A stretch of 12,176 nt of DNA from Bacteroidota bacterium (lineage in GTDB: Bacteria > Bacteroidota > Bacteroidia > Chitinophagales > Chitinophagaceae). The stretch is from positions 1 to 12,176 of the forward strand of contig CANHJA010000049.1 in NCBI GenBank assembly GCA_947460795.1, written 5' to 3'. The notes under the pieces are model-generated. The model saw only the letters and a list, made by a program, of their open reading frames with translations, did no database searches and was not told the origin of the DNA. Below, piece by piece: positions 1-5,621 of the stretch. Positions within the stretch are counted from its first letter, which is position 1. Each line of letters starts with the position of its first letter. Position numbers and translations under genes: made by a program.

Positions 1-5
1 TAAAT

Positions 6-578
6 ATGAAAATAGGTTTATACTTCGGAAGTTTCAATCCAATCCATTTAGGGCACTGCATTATAGCCAATCATGTGCTATATAATTGCGATGTAGAACG
101 AATCTGGTTTGTTGTATCACCCCACAATCCTTTAAAAGAAACAAGTGCTCTTTTGAATGAAAACCATCGTTTGCACCTCGTGCAATTAGCCATCGAAAAT
201 GAATCCAAGTTTAAAGCCAGCAATATAGAATTTTCATTACCTCGTCCGTCGTATACAATTGATACACTTTCGTATTTATCTGAAAAATACCCGCAACACG
301 AGTTTTCTATCATTATGGGTGGCGATAGTTTTCAAAATATTACAAAGTGGAAAAATTATGAAACCTTGCTTAAACACTACAAAATAATTGTTTATAACCG
401 ACCTGGTTTTAAAATAGATAGATCACTCAGTAAAAACATTGAAGTGGTGAATGCTCCTTTATTAGATATTTCGTCGACCTATATTCGCAACCTTATTAAA
501 GAACGAAAATCAATTCGCTACCTCGTAAGCGACGAAGTAAGGAACGACATTAAAGCCAATGGTTTTTATAAAAAATAG
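6..578 (+). CDS. nadD: Nicotinate-nucleotide adenylyltransferase (NadD)
   Basis: This enzyme adenylates nicotinate mononucleotide with ATP to give deamido-NAD, the step before NAD synthetase, in the cytoplasm. The 190-aa product has the usual NadD length. The nucleotidyltransferase signature GSFNPIHLGH is at residues 8-17, with the HxGH pair H14/H17. PSYTIDTL (81-88) and the IMGGDSF...KWKNY stretch (103-118) are typical of NadD. The second nucleotide-binding motif, ISSTYIR, is at 155-161. The ATG at base 6 puts GLYFGSFNP directly at the N-terminus, as in homologues, so the start is secure. A TAA at bases 1-3 could be the stop of the upstream gene, which in many Bacteroidota is guanylate kinase (gmk); that is inference because the gene is outside the window. 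The gene ends in TAG at 576-578, about 40 bp before the inverted-repeat cassette. Confidence 0.97.
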   Translation: MKIGLYFGSFNPIHLGHCIIANHVLYNCDVERIWFVVSPHNPLKETSALLNENHRLHLVQLAIENESKFKASNIEFSLPRPSYTIDTLSYLSEKYPQHEFSIIMGGDSFQNITKWKNYETLLKHYKIIVYNRPGFKIDRSLSKNIEVVNAPLLDISSTYIRNLIKERKSIRYLVSDEVRNDIKANGFYKK

Positions 579-582
579 CGCT

Positions 583-612
583 GGCTGTACATGAAGTGAA
601 ATAGGCTGTACA
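583..612. repeat. Short 9-bp direct repeat after nadD
   Basis: GGCTGTACA occurs at 583-591 and again at 604-612, 21 bp apart, between the nadD stop and the left inverted repeat of the GxxExxY cassette. It could be a scar of an earlier insertion or excision, or chance. It does not occur at the right end of the cassette, so it is not an obvious target-site duplication. Confidence 0.35.
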
Positions 613-618
613 AACTTT

Positions 619-655
619 TCTGAATCACAGATGATGAGGATTACTCGGATTGCAC
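619..655 (+). repeat. Left arm of 37-bp inverted repeat
   Basis: The reverse complement of this arm matches 1091-1127 at 28 of 37 positions without gaps. The outer 14 bases, TCTGAATCACAGAT at 619-632, are a perfect match to the right arm. Read on the minus strand, the arm contains three 9-nt units of AATCYGTG type at 643-651, 634-642 and 625-633 (AATCCGAGT, AATCCTCAT, CATCTGTGA). Confidence 0.8.
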
Positions 656-683
656 GTATGAAGTGGATAATGAAAATAATTCC

Positions 684-691
684 TAAGTTTG
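684..691 (+). promoter_or_regulatory. Candidate Bacteroidota -7 box for the GxxExxY gene
   Basis: TAAGTTTG matches the Bacteroidota -7 consensus TAnnTTTG exactly and ends 4 nt before the ATG at 696. Transcription would then begin at or next to the start codon, giving a leaderless mRNA. I see no TTG at the expected -33 distance, so this rests on one 6-base match in AT-rich DNA. The same spacing is seen at tetR in this window. Confidence 0.4.
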
Positions 692-695
692 ATTA

Positions 696-1070
696 ATGGA
701 ATTGAAATATAAAGACATTACCGAAAAAATAATAGGTGCATCATATGAAGTGCATAATTTTTTAGGCAATGGATTTCAAGAAGTAATTTATCAACGAGCA
801 TTGGCTTATGAAATGCGAAAAAAAGGATTAGAATTTGCGAGAGAAATAGAACAACCCATTTTTTACAAAGAATTAGTAGAACCTATAGGTACAAGACGAG
901 CTGATTTTTTAGTAGAAAGTAAAGTTTTAGTAGAATTAAAAGCAATTATAGCATTAGAAGATGTGCATACAGCACAATTATTAAATTATCTTAGAGTCTA
1001 TAAAATAGAAGTTGGATTATTAATAAATTTTGGAAGTAAGAGTATAACCTTTAAAAGATTAGTGTTATAA
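696..1070 (+). CDS. GxxExxY family protein (PD-(D/E)XK nuclease-like)
   Basis: The 124-aa product is a full-length GxxExxY-family protein. The name-giving motif is GFQEVIY at residues 26-32 (G26, E29, Y32). A PD-(D/E)XK-like core follows: D70 in RRADFLVE, then E80-L81-K82 in VELKA, and a downstream Q94 in HTAQLLNYL. The conserved acidic E29, D70, E80 and K82 suggest an intact metal-dependent nuclease site; the biochemical role of the family is, to my knowledge, not settled. There is no signal peptide or membrane segment, so it is presumably cytoplasmic. The ATG at 696 is the first in frame; the ATG at 670 is in another frame and stops at once. No Shine-Dalgarno sequence is visible. The gene lies alone inside a pair of inverted repeats, with no antitoxin, methylase or other partner. 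It may be a passenger of a small element or the factor that maintains it. Confidence 0.88.
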   Translation: MELKYKDITEKIIGASYEVHNFLGNGFQEVIYQRALAYEMRKKGLEFAREIEQPIFYKELVEPIGTRRADFLVESKVLVELKAIIALEDVHTAQLLNYLRVYKIEVGLLINFGSKSITFKRLVL

Positions 1071-1090
1071 ACATAGTCACAATAAAATCG

Positions 1091-1127
1091 GTGTCATCAG
1101 CGAAATCCATACAATCTGTGATTCAGA
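1091..1127 (+). repeat. Right arm of 37-bp inverted repeat
   Basis: This arm pairs with 619-655 (28/37) and ends in the perfect 14-bp core ATCTGTGATTCAGA at 1114-1127. It holds three adjacent 9-nt units at 1095-1103 (CATCAGCGA), 1104-1112 (AATCCATAC) and 1113-1121 (AATCTGTGA), in phase with the units of the left arm. It starts 20 bp after the GxxExxY stop codon. Confidence 0.8.
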
Positions 1128-1159
1128 TAGATAAAGTATAAACTTAACACTGGTTTTAA

Positions 1160-1192
1160 AAAAAATGCTGTCTCTAAAGGACAGCATTTTTT
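1160..1192. terminator. Rho-independent terminator, bidirectional
   Basis: ATGCTGTC (1165-1172) pairs perfectly with GACAGCAT (1180-1187) around a 7-nt loop. The stem is preceded by an A run and followed by TTTTT (1188-1192), so it can work on either strand. On the plus strand it ends transcripts from nadD and the GxxExxY gene before the secA leader region. Confidence 0.85.
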
Positions 1193-1197
1193 GCGTA

Positions 1198-1278
1198 AGG
1201 GATGGCAACGGAAATCCTCTTCCGGTGTTTCATCGGGAGAGATTGGAGAGAACAGCCCGACCCGAAGGGATACGCCCT
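1198..1278. ncRNA. Candidate structured RNA or conserved repeat element
   Basis: This stretch is clearly richer in G and C than its surroundings and has no coding potential. Visible pairings are AGGG (1198-1201) with CCCT (1275-1278) as a closing stem, CGGAA (1209-1213) with TTCCG (1220-1224), and the small CCC-GAA-GGG hairpin at 1261-1269. The 3' block GCCCGACCCGAAGGGATACG (1255-1274) looks like a sequence block I recall as recurring in intergenic regions of Bacteroidota. It may correspond to a described motif such as Flavo-1, but I cannot confirm that without a covariance search. The strand is uncertain; the block I recognise reads on the plus strand. It starts 6 nt after a terminator, so it is either transcribed on its own or read on the minus strand. 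Confidence 0.45.
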
Positions 1279-1337
1279 AAATATTTTCATCACAGAATAT
1301 ATGTCGCTCTCAAAGCGTAAATAATGGCTTATAGTCT

Positions 1338-1345
1338 TATATTTG
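1338..1345 (+). promoter_or_regulatory. secA: Candidate -7 box of the secA promoter
   Basis: TATATTTG fits the Bacteroidota -7 consensus TAnnTTTG and lies downstream of the last terminator, in the right place to drive secA. It would give a 5' leader of roughly 100 nt. No TTG is present at the expected -33 spacing (about 1315-1317), so the call rests on the -7 box alone. Confidence 0.4.
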
Positions 1346-1352
1346 CGCACTC

Positions 1353-1388
1353 GTGTGCCACCTTGTCACTAAAATGACTTTAGCACAC
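1353..1388 (+). promoter_or_regulatory. Possible hairpin in the secA leader
   Basis: GTGTGC (1353-1358) can pair with GCACAC (1383-1388), enclosing a second small stem GTCA (1365-1368) with TGAC (1375-1378). It has no T tract and is not a terminator. A short alternative hairpin, GCAC/GTGC at 1347-1358, would compete with the outer stem. A further small stem, AATCG/CGATT (1414-1428), lies nearer the start codon. A role in controlling SecA translation is possible but unproven. Confidence 0.3.
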
Positions 1389-1451
1389 AATTTGAAACAA
1401 TAACTAAAATAAAAATCGAAAAACGATTCACACAATACTTAAAAAGGAACT

Positions 1452-4400
1452 ATGTTAAATTTCATTAATAAATTATTTGGAGGCAGTAAGTCTGAAAAAG
1501 ATGTAAAAAAAATGGCCCCTGTTATCGATCAAATTAACCAACATTTTAATTCATATCAATCTATCAGCAACGATGAATTAAGAGGGAAGACAAGCGATTT
1601 TAGAAATCGAATTAAGGAGTATACCAAAGAAATTGCTGCTAAAATTGAGGCGAAAAAACTAGAGGCTGAAACAACCCTTGATATTCATGTTAAGAATGAT
1701 ATTTTTAAAGAAATAGATGGTTTAATTAAGGATAAAGACAAGCAATTAGAAGAAATTTTATTGCAACTTTTACCCGAAGCTTTTGCTACTGTAAAAGAAG
1801 CTTCTCGTCGTTTTTCAACCAATGATACATTGGTAAGTAAAGCAACAGATTTAGATAGAAATTTAGCTGTAAAAAAAGACTATATCGCCATTGAAGGGGA
1901 TGATTGTACTTTCCAAACTACGTGGATGGCTGCTGGCGCTCAAGTAACTTGGAATATGGTTCACTATGACGTTCAGTTGATTGGTGGTTACAATTTGCAC
2001 GAAGGAAAAATTTCTGAAATGGCAACGGGTGAAGGTAAAACCTTGGTTTCTACCTTGCCTTCATATTTAAATGGATTGGCTGGAGAAGGCGTGCATGTGG
2101 TTACGGTAAATGACTATTTGGCTCGACGGGATAGTGAGTGGAATGGTACCTTGTTTGAGTGGTTGGGATTAACAGTTGATTGCATCGACAAACATCAACC
2201 AAACTCTGAAGAGCGTAGAAATGCTTATTTGGCGGATATTACATACGGTACCAACAATGAGTTTGGCTTCGATTATTTACGTGATAATATGGTGCATACA
2301 CCTGCAGAAATGGTTCAACGCAAGTTGCATTTTGCGATGGTGGATGAGGTAGATAGTGTATTAATTGATGATGCTCGTACGCCATTGATTATTTCGGGCC
2401 CGGTGCCTAAAGGTGATGATCAAGAGTTTCACGTGTTGAAACCAAGTATTGAAATTATTGTTGAAGCTCAACGTAAAGTAGTAAACACCTTTTTAATTGA
2501 AGCTAAAAAATTAATTGCTGCAGGCAATGACGATAAAGAAGGCGGTGGAATGGCTTTGTTGAGAGCTTACAGAGGTTTGCCTAAAAACTCTTCTACGATT
2601 AAGTTTTTGAGTGAAGTAGGGATCAAGCAAGTATTGCAAAAAACAGAAAACTACTATTTGGCTGATCAACAAAAAAACATGCCTAAAGTAGATGCTGAGT
2701 TGTATTTCACGATTGATGAAAAACAAAATCAAGTAGATTTAACTGAAAAGGGAATTCAATTGATGACTAGCACCGTGCAAGATGCTAACTTCTTTGTGAT
2801 GCCTGATATTTCAACAGGTTTAGCGGCTATTGAAAACGCAGCGGTTTCTGTAGAAGAAAAATTAAAAATGAAAGATGCTTTCTTGCAAGAATATTCGTTG
2901 AAAGCAGATCGAATTCATACCATACAACAATTATTGAAAGCCTATACGTTGTTTGATAAAGACCAAGAATACGTGGTGATGGATGGCAAAGTAAAAATTG
3001 TAGATGAGCAAACAGGTCGTATTTTAGATGGTCGTCGTTACAGCGATGGATTGCATCAGGCTTTGGAAGCAAAAGAAAATGTGGATGTAGAAGCATCAAC
3101 GCAAACCTTTGCTACGGTTACCTTACAGAACTTTTTTAGAATGTACCACAAGTTGGCTGGTATGACAGGAACGGCAGAAACAGAAGCTGGAGAGTTTTGG
3201 CAAATTTACAAATTAGACGTTACGACAATCCCTACAAACCGTCCTATTACTCGTAAAGATGAAGACGATTTAGTGTATAAAACGAAGCGTGAAAAATACC
3301 GTGCGGTTATTGAAGAAGTGAAGAAAATGCGAGAGCAGGGACGCGCTGTTTTAGTTGGTACAACATCGGTTGAGGTGTCAGAATTATTAAGTAAAATGTT
3401 GACATTCGATAAAGTTCCTCATAATGTATTGAATGCGAAGCAACACTCTCGTGAGGCGCAAGTGGTTGCTGAGGCAGGTATGCAAGGTGCGGTTACGATT
3501 GCTACCAATATGGCAGGACGTGGTACCGATATTAAATTAGCGGACTCGGTAAAAGCTGCAGGCGGGTTAGCAATTATAGGAACTGAGCGCCATGAAAGTC
3601 GTCGTGTAGATAGACAACTTCGAGGACGTGCTGGTCGTCAAGGAGACCCAGGTAGTTCGGTGTTTTATGTTTCCTTAGAAGATGATTTAATGCGTTTGTT
3701 TGGTAGTGAAAAACTATCAGGTTGGATGGATAAATTGGGTCATAAAGATGGTGATGTAATTCAACACGGTATGATTTCAAAATCAATTGAGCGTGCACAA
3801 AAGAAAGTGGAGGAGAATAACTTTGGTATTCGTAAGCGTTTGTTAGAATACGATGATGTAATGAATTCTCAACGTGAAGTTATTTATTCTCGTCGTCGCA
3901 ATGCCTTATTTGGAGAGCGTTTGGCCGTCGATTTAGACAATGCATTTTACGACAGTTGCAATTTAATCGCTTCTAAATTTGATACGAATAGAAACTACGA
4001 AGAATTTAAAATTGAAGTTTTAAGAGATTTTGCATTTGAGCCAAGCATTGAAGAACAAGCATTTTTGAAAATTCCTGCACTTCAATTAACGGAAAAATTA
4101 TATGAAGAATTGCTTGATTTCTATGACCGCAAAAAATTATTTATTTGTGAAAGCACTTCGCCAGTATTAAAAAATATTTACAAACAAAATGGCGAACGTA
4201 TCGACAATATTGCCGTGCCATTTACCGATGGACACAGAGGGTTACAAATAGTTACCCCATTGAAAAAATGCATTGAGTCAGAAGGAAAAGATTTAATCAA
4301 TTCATTAGAAAGACAAATTACATTAAGCTTAATTGATGACGCTTGGAAAACTCATTTACGTCAAATGGATGAATTGAAACAAAGTGTGCAATTGGCTAGC

Positions 4401-4769
4401 TATGAGCAAAAAGATCCGTTGTTGATTTACAAATTTGAGGCTTTCAATTTGTTTAAAGAAATGATTGCAGTAACCAATAAACAAATCGTTTCATTCTTGA
4501 TGCGAAGTGGAATACCAACGCAAGAAGAGCAAGATATTCAACAAGCAGAAATAGAAAAAACAGACATGAGCCGCATGATTTCTAATAAAGAAGAAATTGA
4601 CGAAGCTGGAGACAGTTATGGTGCGAATAGCAATGATTATTTTAGCAATTCAACTTCTACTGCAGACGTAAAACAAGAACCAGTGCGCCGTTTAGAGCCA
4701 AAAATTGGACGTAACGACAATTGCCCTTGTGGTAGTGGTAAAAAATACAAAGCTTGTCACGGCAAGTAG
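1452..4769 (+). CDS. secA: Preprotein translocase ATPase SecA
   Basis: SecA is the cytoplasmic and peripheral-membrane ATPase that drives unfolded preproteins through SecYEG. The nucleotide site is MATGEGKT (residues 190-197) with the Walker B motif DEVD (298-301). NBD2 carries NMAGRGTDIKL (686-696) and the helicase motif RQLRGRAGRQGDPGS from 721. The helical scaffold keeps RKRLLEYDDVMNSQR. The C-terminus is a complete zinc-binding SEC-C motif, NDNCPCGSGKKYKACHGK, with C1091, C1093, C1102 and H1103. At 1105 aa it is about 200 longer than E. coli SecA. About 68 extra residues lie in the preprotein cross-linking domain between ISGP (314-317) and FTIDEK (419-424), and a charged helical stretch is added near residues 60-105; both are usual in Bacteroidota. 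AAGGA (1444-1448) sits at good ribosome-binding distance from the ATG. It is a single-gene unit between terminators. Confidence 0.98.
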   Translation: MLNFINKLFGGSKSEKDVKKMAPVIDQINQHFNSYQSISNDELRGKTSDFRNRIKEYTKEIAAKIEAKKLEAETTLDIHVKNDIFKEIDGLIKDKDKQLEEILLQLLPEAFATVKEASRRFSTNDTLVSKATDLDRNLAVKKDYIAIEGDDCTFQTTWMAAGAQVTWNMVHYDVQLIGGYNLHEGKISEMATGEGKTLVSTLPSYLNGLAGEGVHVVTVNDYLARRDSEWNGTLFEWLGLTVDCIDKHQPNSEERRNAYLADITYGTNNEFGFDYLRDNMVHTPAEMVQRKLHFAMVDEVDSVLIDDARTPLIISGPVPKGDDQEFHVLKPSIEIIVEAQRKVVNTFLIEAKKLIAAGNDDKEGGGMALLRAYRGLPKNSSTIKFLSEVGIKQVLQKTENYYLADQQKNMPKVDAELYFTIDEKQNQVDLTEKGIQLMTSTVQDANFFVMPDISTGLAAIENAAVSVEEKLKMKDAFLQEYSLKADRIHTIQQLLKAYTLFDKDQEYVVMDGKVKIVDEQTGRILDGRRYSDGLHQALEAKENVDVEASTQTFATVTLQNFFRMYHKLAGMTGTAETEAGEFWQIYKLDVTTIPTNRPITRKDEDDLVYKTKREKYRAVIEEVKKMREQGRAVLVGTTSVEVSELLSKMLTFDKVPHNVLNAKQHSREAQVVAEAGMQGAVTIATNMAGRGTDIKLADSVKAAGGLAIIGTERHESRRVDRQLRGRAGRQGDPGSSVFYVSLEDDLMRLFGSEKLSGWMDKLGHKDGDVIQHGMISKSIERAQKKVEENNFGIRKRLLEYDDVMNSQREVIYSRRRNALFGERLAVDLDNAFYDSCNLIASKFDTNRNYEEFKIEVLRDFAFEPSIEEQAFLKIPALQLTEKLYEELLDFYDRKKLFICESTSPVLKNIYKQNGERIDNIAVPFTDGHRGLQIVTPLKKCIESEGKDLINSLERQITLSLIDDAWKTHLRQMDELKQSVQLASYEQKDPLLIYKFEAFNLFKEMIAVTNKQIVSFLMRSGIPTQEEQDIQQAEIEKTDMSRMISNKEEIDEAGDSYGANSNDYFSNSTSTADVKQEPVRRLEPKIGRNDNCPCGSGKKYKACHGK

Positions 4770-4791
4770 TTTTAAAAATAATTTAATTATT

Positions 4792-4828
4792 AAATGCTTA
4801 ATGGGAATAACCATTAAGCATTTTTTTT
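4792..4828 (+). terminator. Rho-independent terminator of secA
   Basis: A perfect 13-bp stem, AAATGCTTAATGG (4792-4804) with CCATTAAGCATTT (4811-4823), closes a 6-nt loop and runs into eight T residues (4821-4828). It begins 22 bp after the secA stop and separates secA from the efflux operon. Confidence 0.92.
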
Positions 4829-4866
4829 AGGAAATAGACAACATTGACACCTACTAAATAAGTTGC

Positions 4867-4890
4867 ATTGAATAATTCTAATTATTCAAT
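4867..4890. promoter_or_regulatory. Perfect 10-bp-arm palindrome upstream of tetR
   Basis: ATTGAATAAT (4867-4876) and ATTATTCAAT (4881-4890) are exact inverted repeats around the 4-nt spacer TCTA. No T tract follows on either strand, so it is not a terminator. It lies about 80-100 bp before the tetR start in otherwise empty DNA. It could be an operator for the TetR protein or a site for another regulator. In such AT-rich DNA a chance hairpin is possible, although 10 perfect pairs are more than one expects. Confidence 0.45.
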
Positions 4891-4927
4891 AATAAAAAAT
4901 GATATTCTATAACATAAAATAAACAAT

Positions 4928-4955
4928 GAAAACTTTACATGTTTAAAAAGTTTCC
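4928..4955. promoter_or_regulatory. Candidate TetR operator overlapping the promoter
   Basis: GAAAACTT (4928-4935) and AAGTTTCC (4948-4955) form an imperfect inverted repeat (7 of 8) with a 12-nt spacer. It covers the -33 region and the spacer of the proposed tetR promoter, where a bound TetR dimer would block RNA polymerase. Position and symmetry suit an autoregulatory operator; the base match alone is weak. Confidence 0.3.
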
Positions 4956-4964
4956 ATAGTTTTG
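4934..4964 (+). promoter_or_regulatory. Promoter of the tetR-efflux operon, leaderless type
   Basis: TAGTTTTG (4957-4964) matches the Bacteroidota -7 consensus TAnnTTTG. TTT at 4934-4936 lies 20 nt upstream of it, at the spacing expected for the -33 TTG element, with two of its three bases. Only 4 nt separate the -7 box from the GTG start at 4969, so the transcript should begin at or within a base or two of the start codon. Confidence 0.5.
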
Positions 4965-4968
4965 CCTC

Positions 4969-5619
4969 GTGATTGAACAAAAACAACATATTATTAAAGC
5001 GTCCTATAATCAATTTAGACAATTGGGCTTTAAAAATGTGACGATGGACGACTTAGCTCGTCAAATTGGAATTTCCAAAAAAACACTTTATGAGCTGTTT
5101 GAAAACAAAGATGAGTTGGTGTTAGAATCCATCAAATACATGTTAGAAACAAATCGAGCGGAAACGGAAGCCGTACTGAAATCATCTAAAAATGCGGTTG
5201 AGCAGCTAATAAATGTAATCACCATTATGGAAAAAATGTTGCGTGGTTTAAACTTGATTAGTTACATGGATTTACAACGGTATTATCCAACAGCTTATCA
5301 ATATTTAGAAACGTTTAAGCGAGAACATATGCTCACTGACATTATAGAAAATTTAAAGCAAGGTATTGCTGAAGGATTATACAGAAGTGATGTAAACGTT
5401 GAAGTAGTTTCGCGCTTTCGATTAGAATCAGCTATGATTGTGTTTCACAACAATGTGTATCCTCAAGATAAATTTAATATCATAGAAGTTAATAATGAAT
5501 TATTTGTACATTATATGTATGGCATTGCATCCATTAAAGGGCATAAATTGATAAATAAATATCTGAATAAAGAAACTGAAAAATGTTATATCCCTAATTT
5601 GTTTAAAGTTAAATGTTAA
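4969..5619 (+). CDS. TetR/AcrR-family transcriptional regulator
   Basis: The 216-aa protein has the normal TetR-family size. The N-terminal DNA-binding domain contains the helix-turn-helix stretch TMDDLARQIGISKKTLYELF (residues 25-44), followed by ENKDELV, the usual end of a TetR domain. The remaining ~160 residues are mostly helical and should form the ligand-binding and dimerisation part, which is variable and does not reveal the ligand. The start is GTG at 4969: the upstream in-frame TAG at 4957 leaves no room for an earlier start, and MIEQKQHIIKAS aligns with typical TetR N-termini. The gene is first in the efflux operon and its stop overlaps or nearly touches the next gene, so it probably represses its own promoter and is relieved by a pump substrate. 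That regulatory role is inferred from context. Confidence 0.93.
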   Translation: MIEQKQHIIKASYNQFRQLGFKNVTMDDLARQIGISKKTLYELFENKDELVLESIKYMLETNRAETEAVLKSSKNAVEQLINVITIMEKMLRGLNLISYMDLQRYYPTAYQYLETFKREHMLTDIIENLKQGIAEGLYRSDVNVEVVSRFRLESAMIVFHNNVYPQDKFNIIEVNNELFVHYMYGIASIKGHKLINKYLNKETEKCYIPNLFKVKC

Positions 5620-5621
5620 GT

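Larger units (their letters stand above)
619..1127. mobile_element. Candidate GxxExxY cassette bounded by inverted repeats
   Basis: This 509-bp unit consists of one GxxExxY-family gene between two 37-bp imperfect inverted repeats at 619-655 and 1091-1127. It sits between housekeeping genes and has no transposase, integrase or tRNA nearby. The inverted repeats are seen directly. Related AATCTGTG-type repeats near GxxExxY genes are something I recall from Bacteroidota genomes. Mobility is inference: no clear target-site duplication is visible outside the repeats (CAAACTTT on the left, TAGATAAA on the right). The unit could instead be a selfish repeat moved by a factor encoded elsewhere, or an old fixed insertion. 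Confidence 0.5.

Noticed and set aside
696..1070. GxxExxY gene as half of a toxin-antitoxin or restriction system
   Set aside because: No second small gene, methylase or specificity gene lies next to it; the neighbouring sequence is repeat arms and a terminator.
1324..1377. A 17-codon open frame (MAYSLIFAHSCATLSLK) before secA, reminiscent of a secretion-monitor leader peptide
   Set aside because: It contains the proposed -7 box of the secA promoter, has no ribosome-binding site, and is too short to carry a recognisable arrest motif.
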